From: Sphingobacterium yanglingense
Lineage (GTDB): Bacteria; Bacteroidota; Bacteroidia; Sphingobacteriales; Sphingobacteriaceae
Reading direction: 5' to 3'
Length of the DNA: 64,000 bases
NCBI RefSeq assembly: GCF_004363245.1
Contig: NZ_SNYV01000013.1
Span: forward strand, 86,939 to 150,938
The notes beneath the pieces are model-generated. The model was not told where the DNA came from. It made no database searches and was given only the letters and a program-made list of their open reading frames with translations. How positions within the stretch are numbered: position 1 is the first letter of the stretch; each line of letters begins with the position of its first letter. Positions 52,643 to 62,051 of the stretch are shown piece after piece. Made by a program: the position numbers and the translations under genes.

Positions 52643-53866
52643 TTAAATAGGATACTTAATTTTCAGATCTTTGATCATTTGGATATTCTTGTCTGCTTCT
52701 GCGGTATCGCTATTTGAAGCCACGGCATTGGCTTTCATTTGATCCGCTATCTGTAGGGCTTTATCCCATTGAAAGTTGCGCCAGGTAATATAAAAATAGG
52801 TCTTTAGGTATTTTGGGTTATTGTTGCGTTCCAGCAATTCTTCCATCCATTGTATACCGGTCACTGTTTGGTCCCTGCGACCAGTTAGGTTTCCTAATAT
52901 ATGCGTTAATGTAATGGTATAATCATCGTTTTTCTTACCGTATTTTTTAAGGAATGCTGATCCCCGTTTCATGTAGAGTTGTATATCATCTTTCCCGTCT
53001 GCTCCTCTGGAATCCAGTACCGTATAGTATTGTTCATACTCTTTGTAGAAGGGATATTTCTTACGCTTGAATAACGCCATTTTGTTATCAAAATCGCTCA
53101 AGTCTTTATTGCTAAGCCCCACCGATTGTAAACGTTTAAAATACCAAAGGTATGCATTGGCAATGGTACTGTCTATCTTGGCTTTGCCAATGGTTCTGTA
53201 ATAATCTTTTTTGTTTTGTTCGAGGTATTCGAATGGATCCGAAAATGGAGTAATATTTAGCACTTGCATCAGCTCAAAGGTGTTCGTTGTAGCTTTCTCC
53301 GTTTTTGAAAGTTCACCAAAGTATTTGATAAAATCGGAGCTTGCTTTTTCGCTGCGATAGGAGCGCATCAAGGTTTGAAAATAGTTTTTTGCAAACTGAT
53401 GGTCCCGGTTCCCCGCTTCCCATTCTTTGACCAATTTAAGCTGATTGCTGTTCGGATCACTGGCTAATTGGGCAAGTTCGATAAGACCTTTGGCAAAGAG
53501 ACCTCCGGCTGTGGAATGGACAACATTCAGGTCGGCATCTAAAAACATCAACGTGGGGTAGGCAGCGACATTAAATTTTTTTCCGAGTTCTACTCCTTCG
53601 CCTTTGTCATCGCATTGGATTTTTACACTGATAAATTTATTGTTGAAATAATCACCCACTTCTTGTTGTGGGAACACATCCGCAGCCATCATTTTACAGG
53701 GGGCACACCACGACGTGTAAAAGTCAACAAAGATCATCTTGCTCTCTTTTTGGGCCTGCTGTTGGGCTTCATCTAGACTGTGGACGAAGTGAATACCTTG
53801 AGCAGCTACAGTTCCTGCGAATAGTAGGGAGAGTAGGCTGAGTGTAATTGTTTTAAAAGAATTCAT
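52643..53866 (-). CDS. Secreted thioredoxin-like protein with C-terminal helical region (paralogue)
   Basis: 407 residues with a signal peptide ending TVAAQ. The thioredoxin motif is YTSWCAPCKMMAADVF (C54, C57), followed by a long helical part. It matches the protein at 51342 in length and layout but differs in active-site dipeptide (AP instead of GP). Last gene of the minus-strand locus. A hairpin with T-run separates it from DUF4302, so it may be expressed at a lower level than the genes before it. Confidence 0.88.
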   Translation of the reverse strand: MNSFKTITLSLLSLLFAGTVAAQGIHFVHSLDEAQQQAQKESKMIFVDFYTSWCAPCKMMAADVFPQQEVGDYFNNKFISVKIQCDDKGEGVELGKKFNVAAYPTLMFLDADLNVVHSTAGGLFAKGLIELAQLASDPNSNQLKLVKEWEAGNRDHQFAKNYFQTLMRSYRSEKASSDFIKYFGELSKTEKATTNTFELMQVLNITPFSDPFEYLEQNKKDYYRTIGKAKIDSTIANAYLWYFKRLQSVGLSNKDLSDFDNKMALFKRKKYPFYKEYEQYYTVLDSRGADGKDDIQLYMKRGSAFLKKYGKKNDDYTITLTHILGNLTGRRDQTVTGIQWMEELLERNNNPKYLKTYFYITWRNFQWDKALQIADQMKANAVASNSDTAEADKNIQMIKDLKIKYPI

Positions 53867-53881
53867 AAGAGATATTAAAGA

Positions 53882-53909
53882 TAAAACAGCTCAGGAATTT
53901 CCTGAGCTG
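53882..53909 (-). terminator. Intra-operon terminator or attenuator before the last thioredoxin gene
   Basis: CAGCTCAGG and CCTGAGCTG are perfect arms around a 5-nt loop, followed on the minus strand by TTTTA. It lies between DUF4302 and the thioredoxin gene, so it could lower read-through into the latter. Confidence 0.7.
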
Positions 53910-53930
53910 CTTTCTAATTATTCATTTCGA

Positions 53931-55247
53931 CTATTTATCTGCCAACGGCATTAATGTCATGGTTACTTTGCCATCTTCGGAAACAATTCGTCCATAAGCA
54001 TTGCCTTGGTCGTAATAGTATTCCAATTTGAATCTGTTATTTAATAAGAATGTATCCATGAGACTCACCTGAGCAAAGCCCGTAGATTGGATCACTTTAT
54101 TAGATAGCTTAAACATGCGTGTAGTCTCATCAAATGTATAGCTATATCGGTATGTGGTCATAGTCGGTGTAGCCGAATAATACATTAATCCCTGAAGGTA
54201 GATGTATTTATTGGTAGCATCCCATACCAATTGCAAGTCAATTTTTGAAGCGCCACCAGCAACAGGGGGATTTGGTATCTGTCTATGCACTTGATAGAGG
54301 ATATTGTCTCCAGCAGCATTCGTCCCTGGATATTTCACGCGGAACGGAGAGAACAATTTCGTATACATGGTGCCCATCAATTTGTCTAGTGGTAAAAGCG
54401 GATTTTGAGAAGCTCTAATTTCTAACTTATCGCCTTTATCGGTAACAATATAAAGTTTATGGTTTTCCAATAAGATTTTAACCACATAATCATCCCCTAA
54501 AGGGATAGGTTTGCCGATCTGGATACCATCAGCGGTGAAAGAGAATAAATCGTATGATGTTTTTATATTTCCATTTTCTACATGCATGATACCTAAGGTC
54601 CGCGAGTCCGAGTTTATCGTCATTTGGTGCGTTGTACCTTTGTGGTCAAACAAATTGATCTGATTGTTGACAAAAATAGATTTCACCTCATTGATGACAT
54701 CTTTATATTTACCCGATAGATACACTTGTTGCTCGGCCTCTGTAGCACGTACAAAAATAAGCTCGCTTCTGAATTTACGTCCCACAAAAAATAGCGAGTC
54801 TGTTGTCGTTCTTTTCAGTTCGAACTCGATATCCGCTTTTAGACCATTTCCTATTTCACCACCGATAACATTGGGATCAGGGTCCGCTAGTTCGTGAATA
54901 TAGTTGTACGTCTCGAAAGAGAGCATCGGCGCGTTGATCAATTTAACCCGATAAGCTGAGGTCCGTAGAATTTCACTGGTTATATTATTAATATCGGATA
55001 TCATACGTACACGGTCTTTTTCGCCATTGGCGTCAAAATCCATGTAGTGCCCATATTTGCCCTTGCTCAGTGTCGTACTCAATACCCGCCAGCCGTATTT
55101 TGCCTCGACTAGCTGTTGCTTTACCTCCCGTTGCAATTCACTCATTCGCTCATTCGGCGTTTGATCAAAAATTAAATCCACATCGTTACGGTTACAACCT
55201 GCTAGAACCAATAGGACTAAGCATAAAAGTCCATTTAATCTGTTCAT
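53931..55247 (-). CDS. DUF4302 family lipoprotein
   Basis: 438 residues. Lipoprotein signal VLLVLAGCNRND, then the DUF4302 opening NERMSELQREVKQQLVEAKYGWRV, and beta-rich sequence to the end. Usually encoded next to SusCD and a zinc metallohydrolase lipoprotein, as here. No activity known. Probably an outer-membrane surface protein of the uptake system. Confidence 0.88.
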   Translation of the reverse strand: MNRLNGLLCLVLLVLAGCNRNDVDLIFDQTPNERMSELQREVKQQLVEAKYGWRVLSTTLSKGKYGHYMDFDANGEKDRVRMISDINNITSEILRTSAYRVKLINAPMLSFETYNYIHELADPDPNVIGGEIGNGLKADIEFELKRTTTDSLFFVGRKFRSELIFVRATEAEQQVYLSGKYKDVINEVKSIFVNNQINLFDHKGTTHQMTINSDSRTLGIMHVENGNIKTSYDLFSFTADGIQIGKPIPLGDDYVVKILLENHKLYIVTDKGDKLEIRASQNPLLPLDKLMGTMYTKLFSPFRVKYPGTNAAGDNILYQVHRQIPNPPVAGGASKIDLQLVWDATNKYIYLQGLMYYSATPTMTTYRYSYTFDETTRMFKLSNKVIQSTGFAQVSLMDTFLLNNRFKLEYYYDQGNAYGRIVSEDGKVTMTLMPLADK

Positions 55248-55282
55248 ATGTATATTTTATTAAAATACTATCGTTATTTCTA

Positions 55283-56668
55283 TTATTGTACTAAACCAAA
55301 GTCTAGATAATCATTCCTGTTATTTGCTTTATAAAAACCACCGACGTCATAATAGCCTTCATCGCGAAAGGTTAGCATAGGTTTAGATAAAGACCAATCC
55401 ATCATGAATGGGCTACTGGTAAAATAAGCCGAAATAGTCGCCAAAAAGTGAGGCATCATCATCGTTTGATTACCGTAGGTACCACCGGTCTCACTAGCTG
55501 GCTGAGTTATTTTGGTGAAAGATATTCTTTGTGTGGCTGGATCAACTAGATACGTAAACGTATAGGTATGCACACCGTCGGGACTATTTCCCACTTTAGA
55601 TGTCACTTTTATATCAAATTTACCAGTATTGGCACTAATAGGCGTAAATATAAAGTTCATATCCTTGTATACATAAGGGCCATAAGTCGCACCTAATATT
55701 TTGGATTTAAAACTCTCGAATACCGTAGAAAATTCAGTTCCTAAAGCCATTTTTGTTACATTAAAAGTACGGGTAGATAGTTTTGCGTCAAAAAACCACT
55801 CTTTAAAATCCACCTTTTGAATGTGACTGCTTATATAGCCTGTCACTTCCTGTTGTAGCTTACGGAAATCCACATCGTAATTGTCCTTATAAAATTTGAC
55901 AACCACTGCTTCTTTTTGTTTTAGGATGTCCGATCCAGATTTGGGCATCGAAGCGGCTTTAGCATCGTACCAAGCTTGCCCATATGCAATAAGGAAACCC
56001 ACTGTCTCCGCAAAGTCTTCCATTACACTAGAGCGCGCGTAGCGCGAGACAAAACCTTGCTCATTATTTTTAGCATCTGGCCAAATACTAGAGTTGCTCC
56101 AATCTGCTGAGTAGTTCGCTTCCGAGATGACTTCAAATTCACGCGGTATACGAATTAACTGTGTCAGGGTGTGCGCAAATTCATGGTGTACCGTTTTTAG
56201 TTTACGACGCGTTACATCAATATTGTTGACATCTACCGTATTCACTTCATGGATGGTGATGTTACGCCCACCTGAAGAGGTTGCCAAAATACGTTCACCA
56301 CTTGAATTGATATGGAATGAACCCGACAACATCCATTCTTTTGGAAGAAAGGTTTTTGCAAAAGTGCTACCAGCTGCTTTTTCAAAAGGCTTGATAAAGC
56401 CACCATCTATCATTTCCATCTGCTCCTTTACTTTCTCTTCTTTTGGAGGAGTTAGGTTTACATTCAGTTCGCCCATTTTGTAACGGTCAAAACGGTAAAT
56501 GATTTCCATATTATAAGGATCCGTAAACTGAGTTGTCAACCAGCGGTCTAGTTCTGTCGGTACATAATCCAGTTCAGTATCAAATTTGAAATCGATATTT
56601 TCTTGTTTTCTACAGCCGATCATACCTATTAATGCAGCCAGGCATAGTAGTAAATAATTTTTTTTCAT
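55283..56668 (-). CDS. Substrate-import-associated zinc metallohydrolase lipoprotein
   Basis: 461 residues from the ATG at 56668 (MKKNYLLLCL). Earlier Mets at 56674 and 56716 would add sequence before the lipoprotein signal AALIGMIGCRKQE. The zinc-binding HExxH is HEFAH (162-166). The protein belongs to the group of SusCD-linked putative zinc metallohydrolases, which may act on peptides or other substrates at the surface. It precedes DUF4302 by 35 bp. Between it and SusD lies a short AT-rich repeat. Confidence 0.88.
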   Translation of the reverse strand: MKKNYLLLCLAALIGMIGCRKQENIDFKFDTELDYVPTELDRWLTTQFTDPYNMEIIYRFDRYKMGELNVNLTPPKEEKVKEQMEMIDGGFIKPFEKAAGSTFAKTFLPKEWMLSGSFHINSSGERILATSSGGRNITIHEVNTVDVNNIDVTRRKLKTVHHEFAHTLTQLIRIPREFEVISEANYSADWSNSSIWPDAKNNEQGFVSRYARSSVMEDFAETVGFLIAYGQAWYDAKAASMPKSGSDILKQKEAVVVKFYKDNYDVDFRKLQQEVTGYISSHIQKVDFKEWFFDAKLSTRTFNVTKMALGTEFSTVFESFKSKILGATYGPYVYKDMNFIFTPISANTGKFDIKVTSKVGNSPDGVHTYTFTYLVDPATQRISFTKITQPASETGGTYGNQTMMMPHFLATISAYFTSSPFMMDWSLSKPMLTFRDEGYYDVGGFYKANNRNDYLDFGLVQ

Positions 56669-56705
56669 AATCATGTTATATATGTCTATTAAGCGATCTG
56701 ATTCT

Positions 56706-56757
56706 ATATGTCTCATATCTCATATCTCTCGTCTCATATCTAATTTCTAATATCTAT
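56706..56757. repeat. Short degenerate TCTCATATC repeat between SusD and metallohydrolase genes
   Basis: The 52-bp stretch consists of repeated, slightly varying TCTCATATC/TCTAATATC units and ends at the SusD stop. It looks like slippage-prone simple sequence. Confidence 0.7.
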
Positions 56758-58209
56758 TTACCTCGGATTCTTTGGTAAGCCAGATAGAGCTGTACTCGTA
56801 GGCAGTTGGAAAACACGACGTAGATCATCTTTTTTCAAAATATCTACCGTCATTTGCATATTACTGTCGTAGTGCTTATGTTCAATTTCTAGACCATGTC
56901 GGTTGATATCAAACCAACGGAAACCTTCATGTGCAAATGCCTTTTGTCTAAAGTCCAGCACCGTTTGGATTAATCCTGCTTTAAGGTCATTCGTATTGTA
57001 AAAACTCAATACTTTCTGTTCTGTGATCTGGTGACTCGCTACCTTGTAATCTACAATGCGTACCTCAGCAAAGTCGTTCAGATCCTTTAAAGCCAGTTCA
57101 AATTGATCGGTTTGTGTATAAGCTTCCGCACGATTGATCAGTACTTCGTCTGCCGAGAAGAGGACTTGCGTACTTGTTCCTTGTGGGCTCAGTATGTATT
57201 TGTTTAACTGCGGTTTTTCAGGATCTCCCCCTATAGAGGTCAGGTATTGGTAGAAGCGACCACTTGTCACATTGACGGCTGTGATCATGTCGGTAAGCGC
57301 TTTTGCTCCACCGTAGCGATTACTGGCCGAAGAGCCCATAAATTTAGTCCCGACATTGGCCAAGAGTAAGTTGTATGGTGCTGTAGCACTTACAAAAAGT
57401 TGGTTCGGATTACCTACAGCTTTCCAGGATCCCGCTACCGGACGGATGTTCTGCTTAAAATTGTTTTCAGGAAAGACTGCCGAACTGTATTGGATTACCT
57501 TGTCGTATTCGCCTTTGAATAGGTAAAAACGTGCTGCGAAGGCATTAGCCGCTTTCTCATTGAAGTGAAATTTGGACTGTTTGTACACAATACCTTTAAT
57601 CAATTTCATACCCTCTACAAGATCTTTTTCGATGTTCTCGTATACCGATGCTACCGTCCCGCGGTCATAATCCTGAAAGGCATTTTTTTCGGGCATCGTA
57701 ATATAAGGAATACCGTATGAAGAGTTATCGCCATTGATCTGATAAGCTTTCGAGAATAAAGAGACCAACATATGGTGGGCGTAGGCGCGTGTTATAAGGG
57801 CTTCCCCCTTATAGTGTTGACCTTTTGCGCCAAATGCTGCACTATTGTCATCGACAGCTTCTATCGCATGGTTGGCCGCAGCAATTATTCGGTACATATC
57901 CAGCCAATAGGAGTTTGGCGAATAGCTTTCATCGGTACGTGTTAGTTCGGCCCAGTAATAACTGCCGCGAGCGATATCGTTATTGGCATAACTACCAGGC
58001 CCTTTATCCGTAGCATTGTCTGATGCAGTTTCCGAAAACAAGAGGTGATCGGTCATAGGGTATGCTGTAACCAATAGTTGTCCTACTTTATCTGCGGTGT
58101 TTAGTTCGGTCCGCATATCCGGGTTGACCTCGAAATATTTGCTGCAACTTGCAACCATCAAAGCGACAAGGGACAATCCGACTATTTTATATATTTTTCC
58201 AGTGTTCAT
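56758..58209 (-). CDS. SusD/RagB family substrate-binding lipoprotein
   Basis: 483 residues. Lipoprotein signal LMVASCSKYFEV, then GEALITRAYAHHMLVSLFSKAY and, near the C-terminus, DEVLINRAEAYTQ and FAHEGFRWFDINRHG, the conserved SusD segments. Follows susC by 18 bp. Surface partner of the SusC porin in this locus. Confidence 0.94.
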   Translation of the reverse strand: MNTGKIYKIVGLSLVALMVASCSKYFEVNPDMRTELNTADKVGQLLVTAYPMTDHLLFSETASDNATDKGPGSYANNDIARGSYYWAELTRTDESYSPNSYWLDMYRIIAAANHAIEAVDDNSAAFGAKGQHYKGEALITRAYAHHMLVSLFSKAYQINGDNSSYGIPYITMPEKNAFQDYDRGTVASVYENIEKDLVEGMKLIKGIVYKQSKFHFNEKAANAFAARFYLFKGEYDKVIQYSSAVFPENNFKQNIRPVAGSWKAVGNPNQLFVSATAPYNLLLANVGTKFMGSSASNRYGGAKALTDMITAVNVTSGRFYQYLTSIGGDPEKPQLNKYILSPQGTSTQVLFSADEVLINRAEAYTQTDQFELALKDLNDFAEVRIVDYKVASHQITEQKVLSFYNTNDLKAGLIQTVLDFRQKAFAHEGFRWFDINRHGLEIEHKHYDSNMQMTVDILKKDDLRRVFQLPTSTALSGLPKNPR

Positions 58210-58227
58210 TAGAATCTATCTTTTATA

Positions 58228-61200
58228 TTAAAAACCAGCTTTTAAAGAGAATGTGAATTGTCTTGGTACAGGTAGCGCAACACCACCGTTTCCAAAGAAT
58301 TCAGGGTCAGCTCCATTGAGTTTTTTGTCCGAATACAATAGAGCCAAGTTATTCGCTACCAAGGCCAAATCTATATTGCGCATTTTTAATCTTTCTGCAA
58401 TTGTTTTAGGGAGGCTATAACCTACAGTAACATTTTTCAAACGGATAAAATCGCCTTTAGCCACGCGTGCATCCGATAGGTTATACGCACTGTATGGATA
58501 AGCTGGATTGGAAGACATGAAGTATTTTGCTACCAAAGGATCTATAGTCGCAGGGATGTTGGTATACTGCTCATCACCGGGCACCATCCAACGGTTTAGC
58601 CACTCTCGGTTCATACCGATATCATCGCTCATAGCAGAAGAGAAGGTAGGTGCTAAACGCACATAGTTACCGGCACTAAACGTAAATAATGCAGATAGGG
58701 AAAAGTTTTTGTAAGCAAATTGGTTGTAGAAACCTCCTGAAAATGTAGGGTCTACTGGACCGTGATATTTTAAGAAGTCAGTTCGCGTACTGTTGAAATC
58801 TACGCGTAATGTGTTATGTGCACCATTTTCATCAATAAAAGTTGGGTAACCGTAATTGGGATTTAGACCATCAAATTGCACGGAAAATAAGCCACGCTGT
58901 GCATAACCTTCCATCGGCCCACCTTCGGCACGTACCAAGTCGTTAATGATCGGGTTTATCTTTAAATCGGTGATTTTGTTTTTATTTAAACCGAAGTTGA
59001 AAGAGGAGCGCCATCTGAAGTCTTCATTCTTGATAGGATATCCCGCAACAGTCGCTTCAAACCCCTGTCCGGACATAGTTGCATAGTTGGCTGTTTTGAC
59101 CACTTGGCCTCCCATACCCGATGTGGTAATCGGGCCGATCAAATCAAAGATATCACGTTTGTAATAATCTAAGGTAATATCAATCTTCCGGTTGAACATA
59201 GCCAAGTCCGCACCGATATTACCTTCGTACAATTTTTCCCATGTCAAATCCGCGTTTTCCAAAGCTGCAATATTTACATACTGCTCTTTGTCGCTTTCGA
59301 TAGGACGGTAGGTGATACCATTGAAGTAAAGGACCGATTTGTTACGCGCATTACCCAGGTTTGCGACTAGACCATAGGTACCACGGATACGGGCGCCCCC
59401 CAATAGCCAGTTATCCTGATTAAAGAATTTTTCTTGATCAATATCCCATGCACCGGAGATATTCCAAGTCGGTAACCAGCCTAGGCTTTTACTTTTTGCC
59501 GTTGTTTTACCCAACATGTTTGATCGGTCGATACGTGTCGTAAAGTTTACACTGTATTTATCGTTGAATGCATAAGCCGCGCGCAACATCATTGCCGCAA
59601 AACGGTCTTTGCTGTAACCCATACCAAAGTAAGGTTTGTTTTGGTACATAGCATCTTGAAAATACTTGTAATCTGGGTGTACCAATCCGGCATTGCTATA
59701 TTGATAGCCTACGCCATCAAAGTTATCATATTGGCGATCCGTAGAACGCAATTCCATTGAAGCGAAAACATTTAAACGGTGCTTTTCGTTATAGTGAGCG
59801 TCATATTCTAGGTTGTGACGTACATAATAACTCTTTAGGTTGTCACTGTTTACATTGTAAAAGCCTCCGTCAGGTAGCGTAACGAATGGCAAAGCTGCCG
59901 TTGGAAGATTAGGATCTCTGAATAAGAATGGGTTATTTTCGAGGATGAATGGATCATTACCATGCGCTCTGTATGCACCCACCATATTTGAATTTTCCAT
60001 GACATAATGCTTTCTGAATGTAGAAGCATAACGGTATGAACCATCAGCCGAATAGGTCAATTGCGGTAAGATTTTGTATTTAAAACCACCCTGTACTTTC
60101 AATTCATTTAATCCCAGTTCGATATAATTGTTTTCCAGTTCGTTCAGGATATTGAATGGGGCAAAGTTTCTTCTAAAGTATTCTAAACTACCATCCTCGT
60201 TGTATGGTGTCATCAGACGGCTCGTATTCATGGCATAGGAGTACGGGTTGATGTCAAAACTTCTACCTGCTCCACCAACATCGGTGTTGGCATCACGGGA
60301 TAGTGTGCCCGGTGTACGTTGATCACGGATAGAACCGTTGAATAATAACTCTCCACTCAATTTGTCATTCAATTTGAAGTTGGTCCGTAGATTAGCGGTA
60401 AAACGTTTCACCTTGTCCCCAACAGTTTGTCCCGAGTCGTTCATAAAACTTGTTGAAGCATAGGTCTGTGACTTAGCATTACCCGAAGAGTAGCTCAAGG
60501 AATGTTCCTGCATCAGCGAGTTTTTGAATAGTACGTCAAACCAATCCGTATTGGCATTAGCATAACGTGTTAAAAATTGCTGCCGGCTTTTTACATCATT
60601 GCGTAGTGCAAAAGAATCTGTCGCTTCATCATATACATACATCTGGTCGTACATCTTGTTGAATACCCCTCCGTCTTTAGAGTTTCTCGATGCGGCATGA
60701 CTTAAATAGCCCTTGCGTTCCATCTCCAGTAATACATTCATCTGTTCGCCCGAGTTCATCATGTTAAATTGTTCGTACCTAGGCTTGCTGTACGTACTCA
60801 TCGTCATACTGTAGTTGAGCTGGGGGGCACCATCTGTATTTCTACCTTTTTTGGTCGTCACAATAATTACCCCGTTCATGGCACGCGCACCGTACATCGC
60901 TGTTGCAGCTGCATCTTTCAGGATATTAAACGATTCTATATCATCGGGGTTCAGTCCTGCTACCGACGATCCGATAAGTGTATTCGGGTCTCCTGTAGAA
61001 AGAGCCTCGTTAGAGATGTTTACGATATCTTCTAGAATGATTCCATCAATCACCCACAGCGGTTTGTTATCACCTGTGATCGAAGTCGCCCCACGGACCC
61101 TGATTTTAGGAGCAGCACCGAATGTGCCAGACACGTTCTGTATCGATACCCCAGCTACCTGTCCTTCCAGCATACGCGAGATATCCGGCACTCCGGCACG

Positions 61201-61929
61201 GGCTATATCTTTAGCATTTACCTTGGTTGATGCCCCTGTAAATAGTTTACGATCGATGTTCTGGTAACCCGTAGATACCACATCTACCGCTTCCAATTCT
61301 TGGTCAGCGATCTCAAGGTTGATGCTGAGTTGATTTTTATTACCAACGGCAACTTCCTTCGTTCTATACCCTATGAACTTGACTATTAAAGTCGCATCTG
61401 CACCTGAGCTGACGGTAAACTCTCCTTGCGCATTGGTGGTGGTGCCGATATTGGTGCCTTTTACTAAGATAGAGACACCGACCATAGGTTCATCTTTTGT
61501 GTTTTTAACAACACCTTTTACCTGGTTTTGTCGTTTTGTCTCGTTGTTTGAGATATTATTTGTCTTATTCCCAACGGTGATGATCCCATCAAGTATTTTG
61601 TATTGTAGCCCTTTTTCTCCAAGGACCTCATTCAGTACCTCGCGGACATCTTTGTCTTGGGCATATAGATTGATATTATTGGCCGAACGGGTTAGGTCCG
61701 TACTATAAAATACCTTTAGATTAGCTTGTTTTGCTATTTCGGTCAATACCTGTTTTACGTTGGCATTTTTTACATTAAGACTTATCTTTTGCGCCAGACC
61801 ATTCGCCTGTACAGCAGTGACCAAAAGAAAGAGCATAGAAATGCTTAATTTCATAATTCGCATTGTTTGATAGAAAACCTGGCGTCTCAAATTATGGGAC
61901 GTTACTTTCCTATTAAAGAAGTAATTCAT
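58228..61929 (-). CDS. SusC/RagA family TonB-dependent receptor with STN domain
   Basis: 1233 residues. Signal peptide ending ANGLAQK, then an STN domain (NVKQVLTEIAKQANLKVFYS), a carboxypeptidase-regulatory-like domain (VKGVVKNTKDEPMVGVSILV), a TonB-box region around LEAVDVVSTGYQ, the plug signature AATAMYGARAMNGVIIVTTKKG and the barrel. Imports the SusD-bound substrate and, through STN, should activate the FecR/sigma pair upstream. Substrate unknown; the zinc metallohydrolase suggests a cleavable, perhaps peptidic one. Confidence 0.95.
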   Translation of the reverse strand: MNYFFNRKVTSHNLRRQVFYQTMRIMKLSISMLFLLVTAVQANGLAQKISLNVKNANVKQVLTEIAKQANLKVFYSTDLTRSANNINLYAQDKDVREVLNEVLGEKGLQYKILDGIITVGNKTNNISNNETKRQNQVKGVVKNTKDEPMVGVSILVKGTNIGTTTNAQGEFTVSSGADATLIVKFIGYRTKEVAVGNKNQLSINLEIADQELEAVDVVSTGYQNIDRKLFTGASTKVNAKDIARAGVPDISRMLEGQVAGVSIQNVSGTFGAAPKIRVRGATSITGDNKPLWVIDGIILEDIVNISNEALSTGDPNTLIGSSVAGLNPDDIESFNILKDAAATAMYGARAMNGVIIVTTKKGRNTDGAPQLNYSMTMSTYSKPRYEQFNMMNSGEQMNVLLEMERKGYLSHAASRNSKDGGVFNKMYDQMYVYDEATDSFALRNDVKSRQQFLTRYANANTDWFDVLFKNSLMQEHSLSYSSGNAKSQTYASTSFMNDSGQTVGDKVKRFTANLRTNFKLNDKLSGELLFNGSIRDQRTPGTLSRDANTDVGGAGRSFDINPYSYAMNTSRLMTPYNEDGSLEYFRRNFAPFNILNELENNYIELGLNELKVQGGFKYKILPQLTYSADGSYRYASTFRKHYVMENSNMVGAYRAHGNDPFILENNPFLFRDPNLPTAALPFVTLPDGGFYNVNSDNLKSYYVRHNLEYDAHYNEKHRLNVFASMELRSTDRQYDNFDGVGYQYSNAGLVHPDYKYFQDAMYQNKPYFGMGYSKDRFAAMMLRAAYAFNDKYSVNFTTRIDRSNMLGKTTAKSKSLGWLPTWNISGAWDIDQEKFFNQDNWLLGGARIRGTYGLVANLGNARNKSVLYFNGITYRPIESDKEQYVNIAALENADLTWEKLYEGNIGADLAMFNRKIDITLDYYKRDIFDLIGPITTSGMGGQVVKTANYATMSGQGFEATVAGYPIKNEDFRWRSSFNFGLNKNKITDLKINPIINDLVRAEGGPMEGYAQRGLFSVQFDGLNPNYGYPTFIDENGAHNTLRVDFNSTRTDFLKYHGPVDPTFSGGFYNQFAYKNFSLSALFTFSAGNYVRLAPTFSSAMSDDIGMNREWLNRWMVPGDEQYTNIPATIDPLVAKYFMSSNPAYPYSAYNLSDARVAKGDFIRLKNVTVGYSLPKTIAERLKMRNIDLALVANNLALLYSDKKLNGADPEFFGNGGVALPVPRQFTFSLKAGF

Positions 61930-61978
61930 AAATTTGTTAGTTAAGTTAAGTGTACTTGATATTTGACTTACAGTTTAT

Positions 61979-62003
61979 ACAGGGATGTTACCAGCATCCC
62001 TGT
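61979..62003 (-). promoter_or_regulatory. Hairpin between fecR and susC (metallohydrolase locus)
   Basis: ACAGGGATG and CATCCCTGT are perfect 9-bp arms around a 7-nt loop, 49 bp before the susC ATG. No T-run in the direction of transcription. Third example of the same placement in this window. Confidence 0.7.
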
Positions 62004-62051
62004 TTTTGTTGTGTTAGGTTTTTATGTTCATTGTTTGCGGCATTTGCTATT

